A stretch of 47,526 bases of DNA from Flammeovirgaceae bacterium UBA2371 (GTDB lineage Bacteria > Bacteroidota > Bacteroidia > Cytophagales > Cyclobacteriaceae): the NCBI GenBank assembly GCA_002345965.1, contig DDTF01000040.1, positions 1,834-49,359 on the forward strand. The letters are read 5' to 3'. Shown here piece by piece: positions 16,377-25,052 of the stretch. A program made the translations under genes and the position numbers. The notes under the pieces are model-generated. The model saw only the letters and a program-made list of their open reading frames with translations. It had not been told where the DNA came from and did no database searches. How positions within the stretch are numbered: position 1 is the first letter of the stretch; each line of letters opens with the position of its first letter.

Positions 16377-19300
16377 ATGTATTTAATCTTTGATACGGAA
16401 ACCACGGGGATTCCGCACAATAAGACTGCGCCAATCACAGACCTGGAGAACTGGCCAAGGCTGGTACAACTCGCCTGGCAATTGCACGACCAGAGTGGCA
16501 AATTACTCTCTCAGCACAGTTACATCATACAACCGGATGGATTTGACATCCCCTTTAAAGCTGAACAAGTTCACGGCATTAGCACTAGCAGAGCACAGAA
16601 GGAAGGTATACCGCTAGAAAAGGTACTGAGTACTTTTATTTTAGACCTGGAAAAAACCAAGTTGCTTGTAGGACACAATATTGAGTTCGACATCAACATC
16701 ATTGGGGCAGAATACATCAGACAAAAACTTCAACCTGACTATTTCCTTGGACTGGAAAGACTTGACACCGGAATTGCCTCCACAGAATATTGCCAATTAA
16801 AAGGAGGCATTGGAGGCCGGTTAAAAATGCCTCGCCTCAACGAGTTGCATCAGAAACTCTTTGGCAAAGACATCGAAGACGCTCATGATGCTGCGTATGA
16901 TGTAGACGCTACTGCACGATCCTTCTTCGGCCTTATCAAAGAAGGTGTGGTAAAACCATATGATGAAACACCACCTGAGGAGATTGAATATGAGGAGCCC
17001 AGTCTCGAAGTGGGGAATTCTGCCAAGCGAGAAAAAATCGAAGAAGCAGACTATTCAAACCACGTTTCCGCTGAAGAACTTATCGATCTTCCCTTCAGTC
17101 ACCTTCATACCCACTCACAGTTTTCTGTTTTGCAGGCCACTCCGTCTGTAAATGCCATTATAACCAAAGCGAAAGAACTTCAACTGCCCGCAGTTGCCCT
17201 CACCGATCTGGGCAACATGTATGGAGCCTTTAAATTTGTAACCGAGGCATTGAAGCACGAGATCAAGCCCATTGTAGGTTGTGAGTTTTTTGTAGCCGAA
17301 GAAAGAACCAAGTTGAAGTTTACAAAGGACAACCCTGACAAACGTTACAATCAGGTATTGTTTGCGAAAAATAAAAAAGGCTATCTCAACCTGGCCAAAT
17401 TGAGTTCCATTGGATTTACCGAAGGACTATATGGGATTTATCCGCGCATTGACAAAGCACTGATTGAACAATATCGGGAAGGTTTGATTGCATCTACAGG
17501 CGGGTTGCTTAGTGAAATTCCACATCTCATACTACATGTGGGTGAGCGACAGGCAGAAGAAGCATTTGAATATTGGCTACAATTGTTTGGAGAAGATTTT
17601 TATGTAGAACTCAACAGGCATGGCATTCCCGAAGAAGATCGGGTGAACGAGACGTTGCTGCGGTTTTGTAAAAAGTACAATGTAAAGTATTATGCTGCCA
17701 ACGAATGCTATTACCTTCAGCAAGAAGAGTCAAATGCCCACGATGTCTTGTTGTGCATTAAGGAAGGTGAGTTTAAGTCCACACCTATAGGATCAGGTCG
17801 TGGCTATCGCTATGGGTTGCCCAACGATCAATTTTATTTCAAATCACAGCAGGAAATGAAATCCCTATTTCACGACCTTCCTGAAGCGATTGAAACAGTC
17901 AACGAGATTGTCAATAAAATAGAAGCTTACGATTTGCGTCAAAATGTATTGCTGCCTGTTTTTGATATCCCTCCTGATTTCGAAACTGAAGATGACTACC
18001 TGCGCCATATTACCTATGAGGGTGCCAAGAAAAGGTATCCCGAGATCACTCAAGAGATCAGAGATAGGTTGGATTTCGAATTGGAGACCATTAAAAAGAC
18101 GGGGTACCCGGGCTACTTTCTGATCGTTCAGGATTTTACCAACAAAGCCCGCGAAATGGGCGTCTCGGTGGGGCCTGGCCGTGGATCAGCCGCAGGTTCA
18201 GCAGTGGCCTATTGCACTGGCATCACCAATGTGGATCCGATCGCTTACGATTTGCTATTTGAGCGTTTCCTCAATCCCGATCGCGTGTCTCTTCCTGATA
18301 TTGATATCGACTTCGATGATGAAGGGAGAGATAAGGTATTGAAATACGTGATAGAGAAATACGGAAAGGATCAGGTGGCGCAGATCATTACCTACGGTAC
18401 AATGGCAGCCAAGTCATCCATTAGAGATTGTGCCCGCGTGATGGAGCTGCCCTTATCCGAAGCCAATAACATGGCCAAGTTAATACCGGAGCGACCCGGT
18501 ACTTCACTTGAAAAGGCTTTTGAAGAGGTAAAGGAGCTGGATGACATCAGAAAGGGAAATGACTTGAGGGCCCAGGTACTTAAACAAGCCATCATTCTGG
18601 AAGGGTCATTGAGAAATACAGGTACGCATGCCTGTGGGGTGATCATTACCCCTGATGCCCTTACCTCACTTGTGCCGGTGTCTACCGCACGCGATTCAGA
18701 CATGCTGGTAACACAATTTGACAACAGCGTAGTTGAAAGTGCGGGTATGTTGAAGATGGATTTTCTGGGTTTGACTACCCTTACCATCATTAAGACGGCA
18801 CAAAAAAACATTAAGAAACGACATGGTATAGATATAGACATCGATACCATTCCACTTGATGACAAGAAAACTTTTCAACTCTACCAGAGAGGGGAAACCA
18901 CCGGCACCTTCCAGTTCGAGTCGGAGGGAATGCAAACTTACCTGAAGGGTTTAAAACCGGATAAGCTGGCAGACCTGATTGCCATGAACGCATTGTATCG
19001 CCCGGGGCCGATGGAGTACATTCCCAACTTTATCGCGCGAAAGAGTGGTAAGGAGCCTATCCGCTATGACCTTCCGATTATGGAAGAATTTTTGGCGGAC
19101 ACTTATGGTATTACCGTGTACCAAGAGCAAGTGATGCTACTCTCCCAGCGGCTCGCCAATTTTTCCAAAGGCGATGCGGATGTTCTCCGTAAAGCCATGG
19201 GAAAGAAGCAGAAAGATGTATTGGATAAGATGAAGGACAAATTCATTGCTGGTTGCAAAAGCAATGGACACGATGAAAGGGTAGCAGAGAAAATCTGGAA

Positions 19301-20567
19301 AGACTGGGAAGCTTTTGCGCAATATGCCTTCAATAAGTCACACTCCACCTGTTATTCGCTGGTGGCCTATCAAACGGCTTATCTCAAAGCCAATTATCCG
19401 GCCGAATACATGGCGGCAGTACTCACTCATTCTCAAAACAACCTTGACAAGGTGACCTTCTTTATCGAAGAGTGCCGAAAGCAAAATATTGAAGTACTGG
19501 GTCCTCATATCAATGAGTCGGGGTTATTCTTTGAGGTAAATGAAAAGGGTCAAATTCGCTTTGGAATGGGAGCGATCAAAGGTGCAGGAGAGGCAGCAGT
19601 AGAATCCATCATTCAGGAGCGAGAGAGCAAGGGCGCCTTTAGAGATATATTTGAATTTGCCACCAGGGTAAATCAAAGGGCTGTCAACAAAAAGACATTG
19701 GAGTGCCTGGCGTTGTCAGGTGCATTTGATTGCTTTACAGATTTCCACCGCAGGCAATTTGTATTTGCCAAGGATGGAGACATTACCCTAACGGAAAAGC
19801 TGACTCGGTATGCTTCCAAGATGCAGCAGGAATTGCAAAGCGCACAGGTTAATTTATTTGGAGGTTCTTCTGGCACAGAAATGCCCCTGCCTAAAGTAGA
19901 CGCCATTGAGCCCTTTAGTGAAATAGAAAAGTTACACTTCGAAAAAGAGGTAGTGGGTGTTTATATATCCGGTCACCCACTGGATAATTTCAAATTTGAA
20001 ATAGATGCTTTTTGCAATACCCCCCTCAGCCAGCTGGCAGAGTTGAATGGCAATGAAGGCAGAGAAACAAAAGTGGGCGGTATTGTTGCCTCAGTGGAGC
20101 ACCGGCTTACTAAAACAGGCAAACCTTTTGGCAAGCTGGTGTTGGAAGACTACAGCGGCAGGTTTGAGTTTATGATGTGGAGCGAAGACTACCTCAAGTA
20201 CAAGTCCTTTCTCATGCCAGGTCTTTTCCTTTTTGTGGAAGGAAACATTGTTCGCAAAACCTGGGGAGATCAAAGTCTTGAATTTAAAATCAGGAACATT
20301 GACTTGCTCAATGAACTGGGTTTAAAGCGAACCAAAGGTCTTCAACTCAAAATGGATACCAGTGCAATCAGTCATGATTTGATCGGGCAAATTGAGGCAG
20401 TGTGTACCGAGTTTTCCGGTGATTGTCCCCTTTTCCTGAAAATAAAGGATGATCGGGAAAACATCAATCTGGAGCTATTATCTCGAAAATATCGCGTAAA
20501 GCCGGTTAATGATATGGTGACCAAAATCAAGAAAATTCCAGACCTGGAGGTAGAAGTAGTCTTTTAA
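16377..20567 (+). CDS. dnaE: DNA polymerase III alpha subunit with fused N-terminal DEDDh exonuclease
   Basis: The 1396-residue replicative polymerase starts with a DnaQ-like 3'-5' exonuclease: Exo I D6/E8 (FDTETTG), Exo II GHNIEFD with D105, and Exo III H170/D175 (HDAAYD). A ~60-residue acidic linker leads to the PHP domain (HLHTHSQFS near 242), then the C-family polymerase core with catalytic PDIDIDF at 640-646 and GPGRGSAAGS just before it. An OB-fold (VGGIVASVEHRLTKTGKPFGKLVLED) lies near the C-terminus. The PHP domain has lost expected metal ligands: TDLGN at 276-280 where active ones have TDHGN, and NECYY at 442-446 where active ones have an Asp and His. Proofreading is therefore probably supplied by the fused domain. 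Confidence 0.95.
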   Translation: MYLIFDTETTGIPHNKTAPITDLENWPRLVQLAWQLHDQSGKLLSQHSYIIQPDGFDIPFKAEQVHGISTSRAQKEGIPLEKVLSTFILDLEKTKLLVGHNIEFDINIIGAEYIRQKLQPDYFLGLERLDTGIASTEYCQLKGGIGGRLKMPRLNELHQKLFGKDIEDAHDAAYDVDATARSFFGLIKEGVVKPYDETPPEEIEYEEPSLEVGNSAKREKIEEADYSNHVSAEELIDLPFSHLHTHSQFSVLQATPSVNAIITKAKELQLPAVALTDLGNMYGAFKFVTEALKHEIKPIVGCEFFVAEERTKLKFTKDNPDKRYNQVLFAKNKKGYLNLAKLSSIGFTEGLYGIYPRIDKALIEQYREGLIASTGGLLSEIPHLILHVGERQAEEAFEYWLQLFGEDFYVELNRHGIPEEDRVNETLLRFCKKYNVKYYAANECYYLQQEESNAHDVLLCIKEGEFKSTPIGSGRGYRYGLPNDQFYFKSQQEMKSLFHDLPEAIETVNEIVNKIEAYDLRQNVLLPVFDIPPDFETEDDYLRHITYEGAKKRYPEITQEIRDRLDFELETIKKTGYPGYFLIVQDFTNKAREMGVSVGPGRGSAAGSAVAYCTGITNVDPIAYDLLFERFLNPDRVSLPDIDIDFDDEGRDKVLKYVIEKYGKDQVAQIITYGTMAAKSSIRDCARVMELPLSEANNMAKLIPERPGTSLEKAFEEVKELDDIRKGNDLRAQVLKQAIILEGSLRNTGTHACGVIITPDALTSLVPVSTARDSDMLVTQFDNSVVESAGMLKMDFLGLTTLTIIKTAQKNIKKRHGIDIDIDTIPLDDKKTFQLYQRGETTGTFQFESEGMQTYLKGLKPDKLADLIAMNALYRPGPMEYIPNFIARKSGKEPIRYDLPIMEEFLADTYGITVYQEQVMLLSQRLANFSKGDADVLRKAMGKKQKDVLDKMKDKFIAGCKSNGHDERVAEKIWKDWEAFAQYAFNKSHSTCYSLVAYQTAYLKANYPAEYMAAVLTHSQNNLDKVTFFIEECRKQNIEVLGPHINESGLFFEVNEKGQIRFGMGAIKGAGEAAVESIIQERESKGAFRDIFEFATRVNQRAVNKKTLECLALSGAFDCFTDFHRRQFVFAKDGDITLTEKLTRYASKMQQELQSAQVNLFGGSSGTEMPLPKVDAIEPFSEIEKLHFEKEVVGVYISGHPLDNFKFEIDAFCNTPLSQLAELNGNEGRETKVGGIVASVEHRLTKTGKPFGKLVLEDYSGRFEFMMWSEDYLKYKSFLMPGLFLFVEGNIVRKTWGDQSLEFKIRNIDLLNELGLKRTKGLQLKMDTSAISHDLIGQIEAVCTEFSGDCPLFLKIKDDRENINLELLSRKYRVKPVNDMVTKIKKIPDLEVEVVF

Positions 20568-20624
20568 GTTGGTCGGGATGCTGACGAAATTCACAGTCGG
20601 TATCGGGTCAGGAACAAAAAGAAC

Positions 20625-20632
20625 TATATTTG
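20625..20632 (+). promoter_or_regulatory. -7 element (TATATTTG) for trxA
   Basis: An exact TAnnTTTG match, giving a predicted leader of about 42 nt to the ATG at 20679. No TTTG is visible at the -33 position. Confidence 0.45.
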
Positions 20633-20678
20633 TGTTGGCTATTTGAACATATTCACAACAACTTATAAACATACCGAA

Positions 20679-21002
20679 ATGGGTAAAACATTAGAACTGA
20701 ACGATTCAAACTTTGATGAAGCAATTAAAGGGGATAAACCAGTATTAGTAGATTTTTGGGCTGAATGGTGTGGGCCATGTAAGATGATTGGTCCTGTAGT
20801 GGAAGAGCTTGCCGGAGAGTACGAAGGAAAAGCTGTAGTGGCCAAAGTTAACGTTGACGAAAATCCTGAAGTAGCTGGTCGATTTGGAATTCGTTCTATA
20901 CCAACCTTGTTGGTTTTTAAAGGTGGTCAAATTGTAGATAAGCAGATTGGGGCAGTGCCTAAATCTGTGTTGGCACAGAAGCTGGCTGCCCAGGTAGCTT
21001 AA
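20679..21002 (+). CDS. trxA: Thioredoxin
   Basis: The 107-residue protein is a canonical cytosolic thioredoxin that reduces protein disulfides. The active site is WCGPC (C31/C34), preceded by VLVDFWAEW, with the cis-proline segment SIPTLLVFKGG. The ATG at 20679 is preferred over the in-frame TTG at 20643, because the family begins at GKTLELNDSNF and the extra 12 residues look like leader sequence. It has its own -7 element and terminator and is therefore probably monocistronic, 111 nt after dnaE. Confidence 0.95.
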   Translation: MGKTLELNDSNFDEAIKGDKPVLVDFWAEWCGPCKMIGPVVEELAGEYEGKAVVAKVNVDENPEVAGRFGIRSIPTLLVFKGGQIVDKQIGAVPKSVLAQKLAAQVA

Positions 21003-21026
21003 TTTATAAAAGGTTAAAGCACACGG

Positions 21027-21055
21027 TCGTTCCTCTTTGGGGAACGACTTTTTTA
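21027..21055 (+). terminator. Terminator of trxA
   Basis: An 8-bp stem (GTCGTTCC/GGAACGAC) with a 7-nt loop is followed by TTTTTT. Confidence 0.88.
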
Positions 21056-21057
21056 AT

Positions 21058-21561
21058 TTATACCAGATTTGTTTTCTTGAGTCGCTCCACCATCTCCAAC
21101 ACAGCAGGACAAACCATCGTATTTTTATAGGTGAGATCCATGACCTGCACCATCTTCTTTCTATTGGTATGTGGGTACTCACGGCAAGCCTTGGGACGAC
21201 TTTCGTAGATGCCACAATAATTGTCAGCATCTAAGAAAGGACACGGTGATGATTGCAACACATAATCTTTGTCTTCATCAATTCTCAGGTACTTATTTAC
21301 AAAATCGCCAGGTCTCATGCGCAATGCTTTGGCGGCCCTGTCAATATCTGTTTCATAAAAGATAGGGCTGGTTGTTTTGCAGCAGTTGGCGCAAGTTAGG
21401 CAGTCGATCTCTTCAAAGACCTCCTCATGCATGGCATGAAACGCATTATCCACTTTCCGTGGATCTGCTTTTTTAATTTTGGACAGAAACGTTTTGTTGG
21501 CTTTGGCTTGTTTCTCAGCGCTTGCTTTAAATTTTGCCAAATCCATTTCAGATTTGCTCAT
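21058..21561 (-). CDS. YkgJ-family cysteine-cluster protein
   Basis: The 167-residue protein carries the CxxCxxCC cluster (CLTCANCC) plus later cysteines in SPCPFLDADNYCGIYESRPKACREYP, the pattern of the YkgJ family, predicted to bind zinc or an iron-sulfur cluster. The ATG at 21561 is chosen; a TTG at 21579 would add six residues and overlap the preceding gene. It lies 14 nt after the stop of the CHASE-PAS sensor and may be co-transcribed with it. The reaction is unknown in the family. Confidence 0.82.
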   Translation of the reverse strand: MSKSEMDLAKFKASAEKQAKANKTFLSKIKKADPRKVDNAFHAMHEEVFEEIDCLTCANCCKTTSPIFYETDIDRAAKALRMRPGDFVNKYLRIDEDKDYVLQSSPCPFLDADNYCGIYESRPKACREYPHTNRKKMVQVMDLTYKNTMVCPAVLEMVERLKKTNLV

Positions 21562-21575
21562 GGATTGGCAAGTTA

Positions 21576-23075
21576 TCAATAATCTTCCACTTCATTGATC
21601 AGGGAAGACAGGCCACGTATGACCTTATCCAGTGCTTGCGTCTCCTGACTGATTAGTTTGATTACACGTTCTTGCTCTTCAGCTGAGAGGTGACCTCCGT
21701 TGAACAGATTGACTAGTCCTAATAAGGTAGCCACATGTGCCCTTACCTCATGGGAGTTGATAAACGCATACTTCATCAATACCTGAAATTGTTCATTCAG
21801 TTTATCCCGATCGTTTTTTCGAACAGTAATATCTGTGACTGTACCCTCAAGGTAAGAAATGGTTTTGTTGTCTTCATACACAAGATGAGCACTTAAGCTG
21901 ATCCAAATTTTTTCCTTCTCTCTGGTAATGCTTTGGATTTCCATTTTATTAACAAAGCCTTTCACCAGTAATTCTCCAAGTAGTTTTTCCCTGTCTTCCG
22001 GGCGGTAATACAATTGATCCGCAATGTTTTCAATGGAGAGCAACATTTCTTCTGGCGAATTGAATCCAAATATTTTTGCCAGGGAAGGATTGGCCAACAG
22101 GAGTTTACCTTCAACTGTACTTCTAAATATTCCCTCTGAGGTATTTTCAAATATTTTTCGGTAATTCTTCTCACTTTCATCGAGCTGTTGACCCAACCAT
22201 AAAGGCGCTTTGCCCATGGCCCTTACAAAGGCTGCTCCAGTAAATGATAGTAAGAGTCCAAAAATAAAAATAGGAATGGTTTCTTTTACAGCGCGGCTTT
22301 TGTCTAATCGTGTTACAGACAACTTCAATGCTCCGGAAGGAATATCTACCTGGGACGTGAACGTGGGATTATCCTTTTTATTGGCTTTCAAAAAGAATTC
22401 TTCCTTACCTGTGTTGGGGTTTACTTTCGATAATTGAAATTGAAATCCATCATGAGCCACCGTATCGATTCCAGCAGCATCCAGTAGAGTTTGAAGTTTT
22501 ATCAACACCGCTGAAAAGCCCCAAAATTTATTTTCTTTGAATATGGGCAATCTCCCCACAACTGCCACTCCTCCTTGCTTTAGTTGAAATGGACCAGCAA
22601 AGAATAGCTGTTTTCTTTCAATGGCTTCGAAGGCTTCTCTGTTGCGCGTTACATCATTTAGGATATCGTATCCCACTACCGGCTCATTACCTTTTAAAGG
22701 ATATACGCAACATATAACTCCATTAGGAACCAATTCAATGGCGTCTATGTACTTTTGTGCTTTCAAAATTTTGGCAGCTATCGAGTCAAAATTATTGATC
22801 GTCTCATCATCATATTCTTTGACCAGAAAAGCCATGAGTTCTGTAGCTGATATACTATAAGCAAATACCTCCTGCATTCTGTTTTTAGCCTCATTCACCA
22901 AGGTATAGGCTACAAAAGATTCTTGCGCGGTAGTGGCTTTATATCGCTCTATTGAGAAGTAGCAGGTAATAAATAGTAATACAACAAAAGTGCCAGCGCC
23001 CAAAACATTGGGATTAAGACGTGACTGAAATAATTGGGGCAATTTTACTCGAGGCATCACTTTTCTTAACTCCAC
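21576..23075 (-). CDS. CHASE-PAS membrane sensor with a histidine helix but no kinase ATPase domain
   Basis: The 499-residue protein has a first membrane segment at about 24-44 (LGAGTFVVLLFITCYFSI). A periplasmic CHASE-like sensor follows to about 265 (FDSIAAKILKAQKYIDAIELVPNGVI, VGRLPIFKENKFWGF), then a second membrane segment (IPIFIFGLLLSFTGAAFV) and a PAS domain at about 300-415 (YRKIFENTSEGIFRSTVEGKLLLANPSLAKIFGF). The end is a helical hairpin with NSHEVRAHVATLLGLVNL, where H442 is in the position of a phospho-accepting histidine. The protein stops about 57 residues later with no N, G1 or G2 boxes, so it cannot be a complete kinase. A YkgJ gene follows by 14 nt. Confidence 0.8.
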   Translation of the reverse strand: MELRKVMPRVKLPQLFQSRLNPNVLGAGTFVVLLFITCYFSIERYKATTAQESFVAYTLVNEAKNRMQEVFAYSISATELMAFLVKEYDDETINNFDSIAAKILKAQKYIDAIELVPNGVICCVYPLKGNEPVVGYDILNDVTRNREAFEAIERKQLFFAGPFQLKQGGVAVVGRLPIFKENKFWGFSAVLIKLQTLLDAAGIDTVAHDGFQFQLSKVNPNTGKEEFFLKANKKDNPTFTSQVDIPSGALKLSVTRLDKSRAVKETIPIFIFGLLLSFTGAAFVRAMGKAPLWLGQQLDESEKNYRKIFENTSEGIFRSTVEGKLLLANPSLAKIFGFNSPEEMLLSIENIADQLYYRPEDREKLLGELLVKGFVNKMEIQSITREKEKIWISLSAHLVYEDNKTISYLEGTVTDITVRKNDRDKLNEQFQVLMKYAFINSHEVRAHVATLLGLVNLFNGGHLSAEEQERVIKLISQETQALDKVIRGLSSLINEVEDY

Positions 23076-23296
23076 TTCATAATTGGGCTAGAAATTAGTA
23101 CGATTAACCTATAAAGCCAATACCCCCCGTTTAATTGGTTGATTATTTTGATACGATGTAAGAAAATGATGTTAATTAAATGAAATGAGATCGTTAAGTA
23201 GCGATAATGCCAAATCGATTGACAGATAGAGAAATGATCAACCTCAATGGATATAACAGATCGTCCGGATGTACTTACTTAAGTAAATAACAGGTA

Positions 23297-24154
23297 CTAA
23301 CCACCAATTACATCTAAAACTATTTTCCAATTGGCTCCTCCTTCCCTCTTCCAAACACGAAGGTAATTTGCTTTTTCCATACTGCCGTCCTTGCTCTCTA
23401 TTTTGACTTTACCATAGGTGAACCCCAAATCACCGGATTCAGCAACGTCTGCATCTACTGGTTCAAAATAGAATTGTCTTTCTTCCCTTATATTCTCAAT
23501 TACTTTCCATGAGGTATACGGCCAATTACCCGAACGATGAATTCGGCATTCGCGAGAAAAATACTCCGGCAAAAATGAATTGCCAGTTTCATTCAACCAT
23601 TGCGTATAGGATTGTTCAATAAAACTTAATCCCTCTTTTGTAGAATCCAGGGGCTTTTTACTTTTACCAGTGGCACGTCTAACTGTCCTTAGCTGGTGAT
23701 TCTCTTTCTCTGACTCCTTAAAGTTGATACCGAGGTCTATGGCTACTTTCCACTCACCCTCTTCATTTTTTTTCCATACCGTAGAATAATAACCAAAACC
23801 AAATGGGTCGCTGTTTTTATCCTTACTCATTTGGTAGGGTCCTGTGGTATAACCAAAATCCTCAGCAAAGGATATGTCGGCAAAGACGGGCCACCAAAAT
23901 AGTAATCCATTGGAGTTCGGCTTCTTTTTCCATAATTCGTGGCCATTGATAGGTTCTCCATTGGCAAATACTACAGCATCCTTGGCGAGGAATTCCATGA
24001 AGGCATCTTTGGTGCCTTTCTCTTTTGACATTTTTGCAAATGACATCTCGGCATCAACCACCTCCTGGACGGGGCCAGACAATCGCTGAGCCATACTTAT
24101 ATGGATGGACTGAGCAAATACAAGAAGAAATACAACAAGAAAACCCTTGATCAT
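23297..24154 (-). CDS. Secreted protein with two NTF2/SnoaL-like domains
   Basis: The 285-residue product has a signal peptide (LVVFLLVFAQSIHISMAQ). Two related halves follow. The first has VVDAEMSFAKMSKEKGTKDAFMEFLAKDAVVFANGEPINGHELW and ends YYSTVWKKNEEGEWKVAID. The second has FIEQSYTQWLNETGNSFLPEYFSRECRIHRSGNWPYTSWKVI and ends LRVWKREGGANWKIVLDV. These are hallmarks of the DUF4440/SnoaL-like NTF2 fold, a cone-shaped pocket used in enzymes and carrier proteins. No catalytic residues can be assigned. It stands alone, with 140-220 nt gaps on both sides. Confidence 0.7.
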   Translation of the reverse strand: MIKGFLVVFLLVFAQSIHISMAQRLSGPVQEVVDAEMSFAKMSKEKGTKDAFMEFLAKDAVVFANGEPINGHELWKKKPNSNGLLFWWPVFADISFAEDFGYTTGPYQMSKDKNSDPFGFGYYSTVWKKNEEGEWKVAIDLGINFKESEKENHQLRTVRRATGKSKKPLDSTKEGLSFIEQSYTQWLNETGNSFLPEYFSRECRIHRSGNWPYTSWKVIENIREERQFYFEPVDADVAESGDLGFTYGKVKIESKDGSMEKANYLRVWKREGGANWKIVLDVIGG

Positions 24155-24323
24155 TATTATCCCAAATTAAGCTGAAAATGTAAAATAATAACGTTCAATT
24201 AAAAATCCCTTATCTGGATGGATTTTTGTTAACGGCAAAATGGAACACTATTGGCCGTGTTTATTATCCATGGGTGGAAAAAGTACAGGCCTGATCGGTA
24301 TTATTAGGAACTGCCAAAGTTAT

Positions 24324-24917
24324 TTACTCCAATTTGATCTGAAGGTTGGGAGCCAATGCCATCACTTCATCTTTGGTTAGCTCGATTATGTTTACATCCA
24401 ATGTAATGGGTACATGAGGTCTATCCGTTGAATCTCTACTCACAGCTACTATTTGGTCAACCACTTCCATACCCTTTATAACTTTGCCAAATATGGTGTA
24501 ATTACCATCGAGCCGATGCACCCCTTCTTTATTTTGCACAATGTAAAACTGGCATCTGGCAGATAGCTTTCCAGGATTATTATCCCTGCCTGCCCCAAGC
24601 GCTCCATAGTCGTGCAAAAGGCTATCATTAAACTCTGGTTCAAGCAGATAGGCAGGATCGTTAAACCCGTCAGGGGTATCCGGACATCCACCCTGCGCCA
24701 CAAAATCAGGGATCACTCGATTAAAAGTCAATGAATCCCAGTAACCCGCGTTGGCCAATTGAATAAAACTTTCTTTGTGATTGGGTGTCTCATTGTAAAG
24801 CCAAAGTAAGATTTCACCGTTGGGTGTTTTAATCTGTCCAATCTCGTACACTTCTTTTTTAGGCAAAGCACATCCCAGTAAAAGTACAATTATTAAAAAG
24901 ATAAGGTTTTTAAACAT
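24324..24917 (-). CDS. Cyclophilin-type peptidyl-prolyl isomerase lipoprotein
   Basis: The 197-residue protein has a lipobox (IVLLLGC, Cys near residue 16) and a cyclophilin fold: SLTFNRVIPDFVAQGGCPDTPDG, a CQFYIVQNKEGVHRLDGNYTIFGKVIKGMEVVDQI core, and a VPITLDVNIIEL end strand. FxRVIPxFVxQGG and the F(T/G)xFGxV segment form the proline-binding site; the catalytic arginine would be in NRVIP. As a lipoprotein it probably acts in the periplasm on envelope proteins. A short insert (EPEFNDSLLHDYGALGAGRDNNPGKL) precedes the core, as is usual for bacterial forms. Confidence 0.9.
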   Translation of the reverse strand: MFKNLIFLIIVLLLGCALPKKEVYEIGQIKTPNGEILLWLYNETPNHKESFIQLANAGYWDSLTFNRVIPDFVAQGGCPDTPDGFNDPAYLLEPEFNDSLLHDYGALGAGRDNNPGKLSARCQFYIVQNKEGVHRLDGNYTIFGKVIKGMEVVDQIVAVSRDSTDRPHVPITLDVNIIELTKDEVMALAPNLQIKLE

Positions 24918-25011
24918 GGCAGGTATTCTTTAGGGTAATATTCTCAGAAAGATATGCAAAAAGGAAAATTACCGCTTAACAAATGCTACCTCTATTTCGC
25001 CACAAAGCCCT

Positions 25012-25019
25012 TATTTTTG
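25012..25019 (+). promoter_or_regulatory. -7 element (TATTTTTG) for the S10 peptidase gene
   Basis: An exact TAnnTTTG match 33 nt before the ATG at 25053. No convincing -33 TTTG was found. Confidence 0.4.
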
Positions 25020-25052
25020 GGGTTCGAACAACAATCAATTTAAAATAGTGAT

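Noticed and set aside
20643..20678. Upstream TTG start giving a longer thioredoxin
   Set aside because: The extra 12 residues are not family-like, and the ATG at 20679 matches the normal N-terminus.
25019..25032. GGTTCGAAC resembling a tRNA T-arm
   Set aside because: No acceptor stem, D-arm or anticodon arm can be built upstream; it overlaps the S10 peptidase promoter.
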